Source: Cryobacterium inferilacus (GTDB lineage Bacteria; Actinomycetota; Actinomycetes; Actinomycetales; Microbacteriaceae). From it: DNA of 64,000 nucleotides. The stretch covers positions 62,001 to 126,000 of the forward strand of contig NZ_JAIEUL010000002.1 of the NCBI RefSeq assembly GCF_019599185.1. Reading direction: 5' to 3'. The position numbers and the translations under genes are program-made. The notes beneath the pieces were generated by a model. It was given only the letters and a program-made list of their open reading frames with translations, had not been told where the DNA came from and made no database searches. Positions 24,942-33,403 of this stretch are shown here, piece by piece. The first letter of the stretch is position 1; each line of letters starts with the position of its first letter.

Positions 24942-25521
24942 TGAAGGTCTCCAGCTCACGCATTTGCAGCACCATCCAGGGGCTGAACGCGAACGGGCTG
25001 GCCAGCACGGAGTGCCGGAGCGTCTCCGGGTCGGTCCAGGTGTATTCCATCACCTCGTCGGGATTGGGCACGGGGTTGCCGACGGCACGGGCCAGGTAGA
25101 CCGGGCAGACCTCGTTCTCGACGATGCCGCTGCTGTCGGTCGCGCGGTAGCGGAACAGGGGGAGGGCAAGGTCCAGGCCGGCCAGTTCCAGGCCGAGTTC
25201 GAAGGACGCCCGTCGGCGCACCGCATCCGTCACCGTCTCTGCCGGAGCCGGGTGGCCGCAAAAGGAGTTCGTCCAGACCCCCGGCCAGGTCTTCTTGGTC
25301 AGTGCCCGCCGGGTGAGCAGGACCTCGCCACGGTCGTTGAAGACGTAGCAGGAGAAAGCCAGGTGCAGGGAGGTGTCGGAGTCGTGCACGCTGCTCTTCG
25401 GGGCGGTGCCGATTTCCGCGCCGTCCTCATCGAGCAGAACGACCATATCTTCGACCAGCACGGCGTCTTCGACCAGTACGGCGTCTTCGACCAGCTCAAC
25501 GGCGGCTTCTGCTGTGTGCAT
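24934..25521 (-). CDS. idi: Isopentenyl-diphosphate delta-isomerase, type I
   Basis: Nudix-fold enzyme interconverting IPP and DMAPP, 195 residues. It shows the family core SLHLAFSCYVFNDRGEVLLT, the catalytic-Cys region TNSFCGHPAPAET and the Glu-containing EVCPVYLA. ATG 25521 has GAGGGAG about 6 nt upstream. Odd: the first 30 residues carry a tandem Leu-Val-Glu-Asp-Ala-Val repeat from an 18-nt duplication (25449-25484). First gene of the carotenoid operon, facing the marR-type gene. Confidence 0.94.
   Translation of the reverse strand: MHTAEAAVELVEDAVLVEDAVLVEDMVVLLDEDGAEIGTAPKSSVHDSDTSLHLAFSCYVFNDRGEVLLTRRALTKKTWPGVWTNSFCGHPAPAETVTDAVRRRASFELGLELAGLDLALPLFRYRATDSSGIVENEVCPVYLARAVGNPVPNPDEVMEYTWTDPETLRHSVLASPFAFSPWMVLQMRELETFSA
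25449..25484. repeat. 18-nt tandem duplication in the 5' end of idi
   Basis: CTTCGACCAGCACGGCGT is followed at once by the same 18-mer with one change (C to T), and a third partial copy starts at 25485. In frame; adds six residues ahead of the catalytic domain. Confidence 0.9.
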
Positions 25522-25562
25522 CGGGACTCCCTCTCGTGCAGCCAAGATACCGGATAAAGTAC

Positions 25563-25575
25563 CTAACTGAGTTAG
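25563..25575. promoter_or_regulatory. Perfect palindrome between idi and crtR, probable MarR operator
   Basis: CTAACTGAGTTAG is a perfect 13-nt inverted repeat in the 66-bp divergent gap. It lies just left of a GATAAT (25577-25582) that is 5 nt before the crtR start, so binding would cover the crtR promoter and probably the idi promoter too. Confidence 0.65.
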
Positions 25576-25587
25576 CGATAATCTAGC

Positions 25588-26187
25588 ATGGGGACTATGC
25601 CCGCCGACGACGCACCCGCCGCGAAACCGATACCTGTCGGTTCCGACAGCTACTGGTATCCGGATGCACACCGGCCCGCCGGGACCGGTGCGACCGCGGT
25701 GGACGTGCTGCGCGCCGTGCGCCGGTTCCGGGCCGCCGACGTGGCCATGCGCGTTCGGGCTCGACTCGACATGGACATGAACGAGTCCGATCTGGTGGCC
25801 CTGAGGCTCCTGATCGCGGCGGAGGAACGTTCAGAGTCGATCGGACCGAAGGACCTGAGCGTGTTCCTCGGAATCACCTCGGCCGCGACGGCGAAGCTGT
25901 TGACCCGGCTGGAGTCCGCTGGCCGCCTGCGCCGCGAGCCGCATCCGAGCGACCGGAGGGCGCAGGTGCTGCACGCCACCCGGCGGGCGCACGACGAGAT
26001 CCGACGCGTGATGGGTGACGCCCACCGGCGGATGCTCGCGGCGGCCGAGAAACTCAGTTCCGCGGAGCAGGTGGCCGTCGTGCGCTTCCTCGACGAGCTC
26101 AGCGGTGCGATGGACGCGCCGGCCCCGTCAGCTTCCGACAGTGGAGCGACCCAGCCCCCTGCCTCGGCCGGGCCAGCAGGGGAGTGA
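25588..26187 (+). CDS. crtR: MarR-family regulator of the carotenoid operon (CrtR-like)
   Basis: A 199-residue winged-helix regulator. The DNA-binding region spans about residues 75-145: SIGPKDLSVFLGITSAATAK is the recognition helix-turn-helix and LRREPHPSDRRAQVLH the wing with the MarR-typical Asp-Arg-Arg. In Corynebacterium glutamicum a MarR-type CrtR sits divergently to the crt operon and responds to geranylgeranyl diphosphate; the same arrangement here suggests the same role. No Shine-Dalgarno precedes the ATG at 25588; GATAAT ends 5 nt before it, pointing to a leaderless mRNA. An in-frame ATG at 25597 is possible. Confidence 0.83.
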   Translation: MGTMPADDAPAAKPIPVGSDSYWYPDAHRPAGTGATAVDVLRAVRRFRAADVAMRVRARLDMDMNESDLVALRLLIAAEERSESIGPKDLSVFLGITSAATAKLLTRLESAGRLRREPHPSDRRAQVLHATRRAHDEIRRVMGDAHRRMLAAAEKLSSAEQVAVVRFLDELSGAMDAPAPSASDSGATQPPASAGPAGE

Positions 26188-26205
26188 GTGGGCGGGGTCG
26201 AACGG

Positions 26206-26211
26206 TATCCT
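26206..26211 (+). promoter_or_regulatory. -10-like hexamer TATCCT before apt
   Basis: TATCCT ends 7 nt before the apt GTG, consistent with transcription starting at or next to the start codon. Confidence 0.45.
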
Positions 26212-26218
26212 GAGGGAC

Positions 26219-26746
26219 GTGATCGTTCCCGCTTCCCAGCACGTGCAGACCCTCCTCGCCTCCTACCCGGACTTCCCGCTTACCGGGATCCTGTTCCGGG
26301 ACCTCAACCCGGTCTTCGCCGACGCGCTCGCCTTCCGGGCGATCATCGATGACCTGCGCGAGCGTTACGCGGGGCAGTTCGACGCCGTCGCCGGCATCGA
26401 GGCACGCGGATTCCTGCTCGCGGCCGGAATCGGTTATGCCGCCGGATGCCCCGTTCTCGCCGTGCGCAAGGGCGGCAAACTGCCCGGAACCGTCCTGACC
26501 GAGGAATACGATCTGGAGTACGGCTCTGCGCGCCTCGAGCTCGAGGTCGGTCAGCTGCCCGCCGGCTCGCGGGTGCTCATCGTCGACGACGTGCTCGCCA
26601 CCGGCGGCACCGTCGCGGCGACCGCCAGACTGATCGAGCGGGCCGGCTACCTGCCCGTCGGTGTCGGCGTGGTGCTCGAGCTCGCCGACCTGGCCGGCCG
26701 CACCCGGCTCGGCGACGTACCGGTCCACACGATCCTGTCCCTCTGA
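26219..26746 (+). CDS. apt: Adenine phosphoribosyltransferase
   Basis: Purine salvage enzyme that joins adenine to PRPP to give AMP. Visible are the family N-terminal DFPLTGILFRDLNPVF near residues 16-31, AGIEARGFLLAAGIGY near 58-73 and the PRPP loop VLIVDDVLATGGTVAAT near 118-134. GTG 26219 gives 175 residues, the usual length. TATCCT ends 7 nt before it, so the start is probably leaderless, although GAGGG lies within those 7 nt. It follows crtR by 31 bp but appears independently transcribed. Confidence 0.93.
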   Translation: MIVPASQHVQTLLASYPDFPLTGILFRDLNPVFADALAFRAIIDDLRERYAGQFDAVAGIEARGFLLAAGIGYAAGCPVLAVRKGGKLPGTVLTEEYDLEYGSARLELEVGQLPAGSRVLIVDDVLATGGTVAATARLIERAGYLPVGVGVVLELADLAGRTRLGDVPVHTILSL

Positions 26747-26802
26747 CGGCTCCGCCCCGCGGCGCCCTGCCCGCCCTCGTCGGCGGGCCCTAGCCTGCGG
26801 CC

Positions 26803-27531
26803 CTAGTACGCCGAGGGGGTGCCCGACGGCTCGACCGGGGCTCCGGAGAGCACAGCACGGCTGCCGGAGACGCCGAGGCGGGTGGCGCCGGCCTCGATCA
26901 TGGCCAGCGCATCCGCATGGCTGCGCACACCGCCGGACGCCTTGACCCCGAGTGCCCCTGCCACGGTGTGGGCCATCAGCCGTACGGCGTGCACGGTCGC
27001 GCCGCCGGTGGGGTGGAATCCGGTGGACGTCTTGACGAAGTCGGCACGGGCTGCGACGGCCGCGCGGCAGGCGGCGACGATCTCGTCGTCGGTGAGCGCG
27101 GCGGATTCGATGATCACCTTGAGGATGCGGGGGGCCGGGATCTCGGCGCGCACAGCCGCGATGTCGGCTTCGATGAGATCGAACCGGCCGGCCTTGGCGG
27201 CTCCGACGTCGATGACCATGTCGATCTCGTCCGCACCCTGGGAGACGGCGAGGGCGGCTTCGGCGGCCTTGATCGCGCTGGCGTGCTTCCCGCTCGGGAA
27301 GCCGCAGACAACGGCGACCTTGAGGGACGCATCCGCGGGGATCGTGAGCGGCAGCATCGACGGCGACACGCAGACCGAGTACACGCCCAGCTCGATGGCC
27401 TCCGAGATCAGCGCCGCAACGTCAGCCTGGGTGGCCTCGGGCTTGAGCAGGGTGTGGTCGATGTAGCGGGCGAGGTCCGCGGCGCCCTGGGCGTCGGTGG
27501 GAGAGGCGGAGGCGGGGGTGGGTGTCGTCAT
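26803..27531 (-). CDS. deoC: Deoxyribose-phosphate aldolase
   Basis: Splits deoxyribose 5-phosphate into glyceraldehyde 3-phosphate and acetaldehyde by a Schiff base. The TIM-barrel protein of 242 residues has [12 protein letters not shown] near residues 23-34, [13 protein letters not shown] near 100-112, LKVIIE near 140 and the Schiff-base lysine in [17 protein letters not shown] near 166-182. ATG 27531 has AAAGGA 9-14 nt upstream; the long frame beyond it has no support. It converges on apt, and both act in nucleoside salvage. Its -10 lies inside an inverted repeat. Confidence 0.94.
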   Translation of the reverse strand: MTTPTPASASPTDAQGAADLARYIDHTLLKPEATQADVAALISEAIELGVYSVCVSPSMLPLTIPADASLKVAVVCGFPSGKHASAIKAAEAALAVSQGADEIDMVIDVGAAKAGRFDLIEADIAAVRAEIPAPRILKVIIESAALTDDEIVAACRAAVAARADFVKTSTGFHPTGGATVHAVRLMAHTVAGALGVKASGGVRSHADALAMIEAGATRLGVSGSRAVLSGAPVEPSGTPSAY

Positions 27532-27564
27532 TCGGCAGATCCTTTGGGAGGGGCGGGCGTGTGT

Positions 27565-27590
27565 CCGCCGGGCTCGATCATACCCGGCGG
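27565..27590 (-). promoter_or_regulatory. deoC promoter -10 framed by an inverted repeat
   Basis: CCGCCGGG (27565-27572) and CCCGGCGG (27583-27590) are perfect inverted arms around 10 nt that contain ATCATA (TATGAT on the minus strand, 27577-27582). This fits a repressor site laid over the deoC -10, though it could be a simple hairpin. Confidence 0.45.
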
Positions 27591-27642
27591 GCATGGCTCG
27601 CTCCCGGGTGCCGGTCGGCCGCGAGTGCGGCATGCTTAAGCG

Positions 27643-28101
27643 ATGAGCGGTAGCGGTGATGCGTGGGTCTACGGCCCGGACGGGGCCAGGTTCTGGGGCC
27701 GGTACGGGGCCGCCGGCCTGCTCGTGCACTCCGCCGAACGCGGTGTGCTCCTGCAGCACCGGGCGCTCTGGAGCCACCACGGTGACACCTGGGGTCTGCC
27801 CGGCGGGGCCAGGCACGAGAACGAGAGCGCCCTCGATGCGGCCCTGCGTGAGGCCGAAGAGGAGGCCGGTGTGCCCGCCCGCCTGGTGCGGGTGAGCTTC
27901 AGCAGCGTGATCGACCTCGGTTTCTGGTCGTACACCACGGTCGTGGCACTGGCCGTGGAGCAATTCGAGCCGGTGATCAGCGATACCGAGAGCATCGCGT
28001 TGCGCTGGGTCAAGGCTGCGGACGTCGAGCTTCTGCCGCTGCATCCGGGATTCGCCGCCAGCTGGCCCGCGCTGAGGGACCGGTTGCTCCAGACCGGCTG
28101 A
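27643..28101 (+). CDS. NUDIX hydrolase
   Basis: A 152-residue pyrophosphohydrolase. The Nudix box runs [20 protein letters not shown] then EAGV, near residues 53-76, with the metal-binding Arg-Glu-x-x-Glu-Glu core intact. The preceding [12 protein letters not shown] strand is typical. Substrate unknown; MutT-like sanitation and nucleotide-sugar cleavage are both possible. Divergent from deoC across a 111-bp gap; the next gene converges on it within 1 bp. Confidence 0.88.
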   Translation: MSGSGDAWVYGPDGARFWGRYGAAGLLVHSAERGVLLQHRALWSHHGDTWGLPGGARHENESALDAALREAEEEAGVPARLVRVSFSSVIDLGFWSYTTVVALAVEQFEPVISDTESIALRWVKAADVELLPLHPGFAASWPALRDRLLQTG

Positions 28102-28102
28102 G

Positions 28103-28957
28103 TCAGGCCTGCCGGTCGAGCCCGGCCCGCGCCCGGTTTGCGGCCGCCGACCGTTTGGGTGCGAACGGCACCAGCGGCCAGACCGTGCGCCGGTAGGCGG
28201 CGTAGCCGGCATGCCGCTCCAGCGAGATGCTCTCGGTGAACGCGATCGAGCCGACGAAGAGGAGCGTCAGCAACAGCGCACCCGCGCTGCCGACCTGCAG
28301 CACCGTGCCGGCCGCGATCGCCCCGAAGCCCGCCATCAGCCACCACTGCAGAATCTCGAAGAAGTAGTTCGGGTGCCGGGAGAATCGAAACAGGCCGGTC
28401 GTGACGAAGCCGGGGTCGGCGGCGCCCTGCGCACGCAGCACTCTGCGCCGCCGCTGGAAGTCCCACTGCTGTTGGTCGGCGATGCCCTCGCCGATCAGGC
28501 AGGCCAGGAAGGCCAGGGTGAGGGCGAGTTCGGCGGCCCCGATCCCTCGACCGGGATGCTGCAGCACCGTCCAGGCGGGCAGCGTGATGAGCAGCAGGAG
28601 CAGATTCTGGTAGATCGCGATGAAGAACAGGTTGAACAGGGCGGACTGGCGCCGACTCATCCGGCGTCGAAGCGCGGCCCACCGGTAGTCCTCCCCGCCC
28701 GGCCGGTACCCGCCCTTGCGGGCGAAGTTCAGGGTGAGCCGCACACCCCACAGCGTGCCGAGCACCGCCATCAGGCTCAGCCGCGGGTCGGCGAAGCCGC
28801 CGGAGGCCGCGAAAATCCACAGGTAGACCGGCGGCAACAGCGACCAGGACCTGTCCACCCAGGAGTACTCCCTGGTCAGCTGCGACAGCAGCCAGGACGT
28901 GCCGGTCGCCGCCGCGAACACGGCCAGGCAGACCAGCAGAGCGGATGCCGATGTCAT
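28103..28957 (-). CDS. DUF1295 / steroid 5-alpha-reductase-like membrane protein
   Basis: A 284-residue membrane protein with about six to seven helices. The C-terminal half has [20 protein letters not shown] near residues 190-210 and a later [18 protein letters not shown], the nucleotide/substrate signature of DUF1295 proteins in the isoprenylcysteine methyltransferase and steroid 5-alpha-reductase superfamily. Likely an NADPH-linked reductase or methyltransferase of lipid substrates, not further assignable. It overlaps the ligD stop by 4 bp and so is probably co-transcribed with it, with no obvious functional link. Confidence 0.82.
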   Translation of the reverse strand: MTSASALLVCLAVFAAATGTSWLLSQLTREYSWVDRSWSLLPPVYLWIFAASGGFADPRLSLMAVLGTLWGVRLTLNFARKGGYRPGGEDYRWAALRRRMSRRQSALFNLFFIAIYQNLLLLLITLPAWTVLQHPGRGIGAAELALTLAFLACLIGEGIADQQQWDFQRRRRVLRAQGAADPGFVTTGLFRFSRHPNYFFEILQWWLMAGFGAIAAGTVLQVGSAGALLLTLLFVGSIAFTESISLERHAGYAAYRRTVWPLVPFAPKRSAAANRARAGLDRQA

Positions 28958-31536
28958 CGGGGTGCCGCCTCGTCGGCGGTGCTGCCCGCTCCCGTGCTGC
29001 CCTCCACCACCACGTCACCGGGGTCCTTGTCGATCCGCAGCCCCCGCCAGGTCGGATGACGCAATCGGCCCGCCGGCGTCCACTCGCCGAACTCCGCCTC
29101 TCCCACGAGCAGGGGGCGCACCCAGACGGCGTCGGCGGCATCGATCGCTGGCACATCGTCGAACGGGTTGTCCGGTGTCGACAGCTCATCGAGACGACGG
29201 CGCAACCCGACAAGGTCCCGATCACTGAACCCGGTGCCGATCCGGCCGGCGTAGCGCAGCCGCCCTGCGCCCGTCTCGCCGGCCTGGTGCGGCACGGGCA
29301 CCCCGACGAGCAGCGACCCCAGGGTGCTGCCGCGATGCCCGTTGCCGGGGCGCCAGCCGCCGATCACCACCTCCTGGGCCCGCACGTGCTTGACCTTCAG
29401 CCAGCGGTCGGTGCGCCGGCCACTCCGGTACGCGCTGTCGCTGTCCTTGATGATCACGCCCTCCAGGCCCAGGCGGGCGCTGGTGGCGAGTACGTCGGCG
29501 GGGTTCCCGCTGAAGACCGGTGGCACCTGCACGGTGCCGGTGGCGGTGACCAAGCCCTCCAGGGCCGCGCGCCGCTGGCGGTAGGGCAGGTCGACCAGGC
29601 CGGTACCGCCTCTCTCCAGCAGGTCGAAGGCGAAGTAGTGCACCGGCGCGCCGCGTGCCGCACGGCGCACGTCGTCGGCCGCGGTGAGCCCGAGCCGGGT
29701 CTGCAGCAGCGAGAAGTCGGGTCGGTTTCGTCGGTCCAGCGCCACGACCTCACCGTCCAGCACGGCTCCTCGCCCGTCGACGGATGCCCGCAGGTCGTCG
29801 ATCAGTTCGGGAAACGAGGCGGTGACGTCGTTGCCGTTGCGGGTGAGCAGCCGTACCGTTCCGTCCGGTCCGCCCGACAGATAGGCCAGCAGGCGGATGC
29901 CGTCCCACTTCATCTCCACCGTCCAGTCGGTGTCCGGCGAGAGTTCAGCCAGTGTGCCGGCCCTGGCGAGCATGGGGGAGTAGTCGGTGGAGGAGGCCGG
30001 CACGGGCACCGTCGTCGCCGTCGCGACCTCGGCCGGCGCCCCTGACGCGCCCGCGGCGGGTGTGGAGCTGGTCCGGCCCCGTTTCGGTTTCATCAGGTGG
30101 ATCAGCCAGTTGCGGGACTGGGCATCACCGGTGCGGATGAGGGCATACTCGCGTTCCACGCCGGCCAGGCCGCCGTCCGGCCGGCCGTGCAGCGTCACGA
30201 TGACCTCGTTGTCGCGCCACTTCTCCAGCACGTAGCTGCCACTGTCCCAGATCGACATCGAGCCTGCACCGTATTCTCCGGCCGGAATGTCGCCCTCGAA
30301 GTCGAGATACTCCAACGGGTGATCCTCGGTGTGCACGGCCAGGTGGTTGTGGGTGACCTCCGTCGGCACCCCCTTGGGCAGCGCCCACGAGACCAGCACC
30401 CCGTCGTGCTCGAGGCGCAGGTCGAAGTGCAGGGCCCTGGCATGGTGCTCCTGGATGACGAAGGCCGCCCCGCCCACCCCGTCGGCCGTCAGCGGCGCTC
30501 CCTCCGGCACTGGCTCAGGTGTGCGCCGGGCATCGCGCTTGCTGCGGTAGCTGTGCAGGCGGTCCTCCGCGCCCAGGGCCGCGGTGCCGGTCGACCCGCC
30601 GCGATGCCGGTCGATCGCGTCCGCGACCGGGGCCAGCAGGTCACCGCTCCGGTCCAACCGCTTGAGCACCTGGCGGTAGTCGAGCTGCTCGAGCCCCGGC
30701 GTCTCCAGCTCGCGCCAGCTGCGCGGCGCGGCCACCAACGGGCGTAACCGGCCGCGCAGGCTGTACGGCGCGATCGTGGTCTTGTTGGAATTGTTCTGGC
30801 TCCAGTCCACGAAGACCTTGCCAGGTCGTAGCGAGCGGCTCATCGAACTGAGTACCTCGCGGGGATGATCCGCTTCGAGCGCGCGCGCCAGTTCGTGTGC
30901 AACCTCGCTCACCGCCGCGGAGCTGTTCCGGCCGTCCAACGCGGCATACAGGTGGATGCCCTTGCTTCCGCTGGTCACCGGGACGGTGTCCAGGCCCATG
31001 TCCAGCAGCAGTGCCCGCGCCCACAGCGCCACCTGCGCACATTCGGCCAGTCCCACGCCCTCACCGGGGTCGAGGTCCAGCACCAGCCGGTCCGGCGGTG
31101 TGGCCGCACCGTCGGCGTCGAACCGCCACTGCGGCACGTGGATTTCGAGCGTGCCGATCTGAGCCAGCCAGGTCAGGGTGGCCAGGTCGTTCACCAGGGG
31201 GTATGTGGTCACCCTGGCGGTGTGCGCCAGCTCGCGGCGGGCCACCCAGTCCGGTGTGCCGTCTCCGAGATTCTTCTGGAAGAAGACCTGGCCGGGCTCC
31301 TGGGCGGTGCCGACCCCGTGCACCCAACGTTTCCGGGTCGCCGGCCGGTCCCTGGTGTGCCGGATGAGCGCATCCGCCACCGTGGCGTAGTAGCTCAGGA
31401 TGTCGGCCTTGGTGGTGCCGGTCTCTGGATACATCACCTTGTCCAGGTGGGTGAGGGTGAGCCGGTGACCGCCCACCGTGACGACCTCACGCTCGGTGTT
31501 CACGCTCCCGGCGGCTGCGGCCGCACCAGATTCCAT
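28954..31536 (-). CDS. ligD: ATP-dependent DNA ligase LigD with polymerase, phosphoesterase and ligase domains
   Basis: End-joining enzyme working with Ku. Domains run in the mycobacterial order: a polymerase/primase domain (about residues 20-290; LDLDPGEGVGLAE holds the catalytic Asp pair and VTSGSKGIHLYAAL follows), a 3'-phosphoesterase domain (about 345-480; HHARALHFDLRLEHDGVLVS and AGEYGAGSMSIWDSG), then the ligase domain (about 520-850) with the adenylated Lys in VEMKWDGIRLLAYL and the late motif VIIKDSDSAYRSG, RTDRWLKVK. About 860 residues. The start is uncertain: ATG 31536, GTG 31572 and an internal GTG near 31503 all precede the conserved region. Confidence 0.93.
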   Translation of the reverse strand: MESGAAAAAGSVNTEREVVTVGGHRLTLTHLDKVMYPETGTTKADILSYYATVADALIRHTRDRPATRKRWVHGVGTAQEPGQVFFQKNLGDGTPDWVARRELAHTARVTTYPLVNDLATLTWLAQIGTLEIHVPQWRFDADGAATPPDRLVLDLDPGEGVGLAECAQVALWARALLLDMGLDTVPVTSGSKGIHLYAALDGRNSSAAVSEVAHELARALEADHPREVLSSMSRSLRPGKVFVDWSQNNSNKTTIAPYSLRGRLRPLVAAPRSWRELETPGLEQLDYRQVLKRLDRSGDLLAPVADAIDRHRGGSTGTAALGAEDRLHSYRSKRDARRTPEPVPEGAPLTADGVGGAAFVIQEHHARALHFDLRLEHDGVLVSWALPKGVPTEVTHNHLAVHTEDHPLEYLDFEGDIPAGEYGAGSMSIWDSGSYVLEKWRDNEVIVTLHGRPDGGLAGVEREYALIRTGDAQSRNWLIHLMKPKRGRTSSTPAAGASGAPAEVATATTVPVPASSTDYSPMLARAGTLAELSPDTDWTVEMKWDGIRLLAYLSGGPDGTVRLLTRNGNDVTASFPELIDDLRASVDGRGAVLDGEVVALDRRNRPDFSLLQTRLGLTAADDVRRAARGAPVHYFAFDLLERGGTGLVDLPYRQRRAALEGLVTATGTVQVPPVFSGNPADVLATSARLGLEGVIIKDSDSAYRSGRRTDRWLKVKHVRAQEVVIGGWRPGNGHRGSTLGSLLVGVPVPHQAGETGAGRLRYAGRIGTGFSDRDLVGLRRRLDELSTPDNPFDDVPAIDAADAVWVRPLLVGEAEFGEWTPAGRLRHPTWRGLRIDKDPGDVVVEGSTGAGSTADEAAPR

Positions 31537-31697
31537 GCCTCCAGCTTGCTCCCCACGCCGCCGCCGGTCCACCCTGCGGCACGGCGACGTTCAGCAAACC
31601 TCCAGCTGACTGCAGAAACCTGACCCCATCGGCGCGTGACGGGTGTGTACTGGGTGTGCACAGGGGCCAGGCGTGCTGGAGCGAGGAGGCGAACGTC

Positions 31698-32726
31698 ATG
31701 AGATCGATCTGGAAGGGTGCCATCACCTTTGGGCTGGTCAATGTGCCGGTCAAGGTCTACAGCGCGACAGAGGACCACGACGTCGAGCTGCACCAGGTGC
31801 ACGACGAGGACGGCGGCCGGATCCGCTATCAGCGCCGGTGTGAGGTCTGCGGCAAGATCGTGGACTACGCGCACATCGACAAGGCCTTCACGGATGGCGA
31901 CAAGACCGTGGTGATCACGGATGCCGACCTCAAGTCCCTGCCGGAGGAACGCAGCCGCGAGATCGACGTCGTCGAATTCGTTCCGAGCGACCAGCTCGAC
32001 CCGATCATGTTCGACCGCAGCTACTACCTCGAGCCCGACGGGTCCTCGCCGAAGGCCTATGTGTTGCTGCGGCGCACCCTGGAACAGACCGATCGCACCG
32101 CCATCGTGCACTTCGCGCTGCGGCAGAAGACCCGGCTGGCCGCGCTCAGAGTGCGCGACGACGTGCTGATGCTGCAGACCCTGCTCTGGGACGACGAGGT
32201 GCGCGTGGCGGAGTTCCCTGCCCTGGAGACCAGCGTCTCCATCTCCGACCGCGAACTGGACCTCTCCGCCGCTCTGGTGGATTCCTTTGCGGGCGACTTC
32301 ACGCCAGGCGACTACACCGACCAGTACCAGGCGCAACTGCGGCGTCTGATCGAGGAGAAGCTGGAGAAGGGCGATGCGATCGACACCGACGCGACCTTCG
32401 GTGTCGCCGAGGACGAGGAGGGCGGGGGAGAGGTGCTCGACCTGATGGAGGCGCTGCGTCGCAGCGTGGACCGCAGCCGTTCCGGCGGGGCCGAGAAGAA
32501 GTCGGCGGCGAAGACACCCACCACGACCGCGACGAAACCGGCTGCGGCCAAGACCACTGCGGCCAAGACCACTGCGGCCAAGAAGAAGGACACGAAGGGC
32601 ACCGCGACGAAGACCACCCAGACCAAGACCGCTGCCGCGGCGAAGAAGAAGGCCACGAAGAAGGCGTCGCCCTCCGGCGCCACCGACACCACCGACGGAG
32701 CCTCCGAGGTCCGTCGTGGCGCGTGA
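31698..32726 (+). CDS. ku: DNA end-binding protein Ku
   Basis: Homodimeric ring protein that binds double-strand ends and recruits LigD. The Ku core covers residues 1-260 (MRSIWKGAITFGLVNVPVKV; RRCEVCGKIVDYAHIDKAF; DYTDQYQAQLRRLIEEKL). The C-terminal 70 residues are a Lys/Ala/Thr-rich basic tail with short Ala-Ala-Lys-Thr-Thr repeats, as in actinobacterial Ku, which adds DNA affinity. ATG 31698 follows GAGGAGG at 8 nt; an upstream ATG at 31656 lacks support. Divergent from ligD across about 160 bp. Confidence 0.96.
   Translation: MRSIWKGAITFGLVNVPVKVYSATEDHDVELHQVHDEDGGRIRYQRRCEVCGKIVDYAHIDKAFTDGDKTVVITDADLKSLPEERSREIDVVEFVPSDQLDPIMFDRSYYLEPDGSSPKAYVLLRRTLEQTDRTAIVHFALRQKTRLAALRVRDDVLMLQTLLWDDEVRVAEFPALETSVSISDRELDLSAALVDSFAGDFTPGDYTDQYQAQLRRLIEEKLEKGDAIDTDATFGVAEDEEGGGEVLDLMEALRRSVDRSRSGGAEKKSAAKTPTTTATKPAAAKTTAAKTTAAKKKDTKGTATKTTQTKTAAAAKKKATKKASPSGATDTTDGASEVRRGA
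32544..32573. repeat. 15-nt tandem repeat in the Ku basic tail
   Basis: GCGGCCAAGACCACT occurs twice in tandem and a third copy begins at 32574. It encodes Ala-Ala-Lys-Thr-Thr units, so tail length can vary in frame. Confidence 0.85.
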
Positions 32727-32763
32727 GTCCGCACAGCCAGAGCCCGCGATTTCGCCTCCTCGA

Positions 32764-32769
32764 TAGACT
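32764..32769 (+). promoter_or_regulatory. -10-like hexamer TAGACT before the phosphatidyltransferase
   Basis: TAGACT ends 6 nt before the GTG at 32776; the same hexamer and spacing precede the kinase gene at 49240. Confidence 0.5.
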
Positions 32770-32775
32770 CGCCTC

Positions 32776-33360
32776 GTGACCGGGCCCGCTCAGAACGAAC
32801 TCAGCTCCAGGGTGCTGACCGTGCCCAATCTGCTCAGCTTCCTGCGCCTGGCCCTCGTTCCGGTCTTCCTCTGGTTGATCATCGACGGCGCCGACGCGTG
32901 GGCCCTGCTGGTCCTGGCGGTGTCCAGCCTCACCGATTTCCTCGACGGCTGGATCGCCCGACGGTTCAACCAGATCACCCGGCTCGGTCAGCTGTTGGAT
33001 CCGGCCGCGGACCGGCTGTACATCTTCGCCGCCCTGATCGGATTGGCCTGGCGCGAGCTGGTGCCGTGGTGGATCGTACTCGTCGTGGTGGGGCGCGATG
33101 TCTTCCTGCTCGGGTTGGGCGTTGTGCTGGCCAACCACGGTTTCGGCCCGCTTCCCGTTCACCAGCTGGGCAAGGTGGCCACCTTCTGCCTCTTCTACGC
33201 CCTGCCCATGATCATGCTCGGCCAGGCATTCCCTGAGCTGGCCTGGTGGTCGCAACCCGTCGGCTGGGCCTTCGGATTGTGGGGCGCCTACCTCTACTGG
33301 TGGGCCGGCATCATCTACGCGGTTGAAACGGTTCGGGTGATTCGGCTCCCGCGGGTCTGA
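32776..33360 (+). CDS. CDP-alcohol phosphatidyltransferase (PgsA-like)
   Basis: Membrane enzyme that transfers a phosphatidyl group from CDP-diacylglycerol to an alcohol, of 194 residues with about five helices. The full family motif is present near residues 54-80: TDFLDGWIARRFNQITRLGQ then LLDPAADRLYIF, giving Asp-Gly-x2-Ala-Arg-x8-Gly-x3-Asp-x3-Asp. Its place before garA matches mycobacterial pgsA2. Product class (phosphatidylglycerol phosphate or cardiolipin) is not determinable. GTG start with TAGACT exactly 6 nt upstream and no RBS. Confidence 0.88.
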   Translation: MTGPAQNELSSRVLTVPNLLSFLRLALVPVFLWLIIDGADAWALLVLAVSSLTDFLDGWIARRFNQITRLGQLLDPAADRLYIFAALIGLAWRELVPWWIVLVVVGRDVFLLGLGVVLANHGFGPLPVHQLGKVATFCLFYALPMIMLGQAFPELAWWSQPVGWAFGLWGAYLYWWAGIIYAVETVRVIRLPRV

Positions 33361-33403
33361 AGGCCCTCCTGATCCGATACGATTTATCGGTAGGAGGTGC
33401 ACG

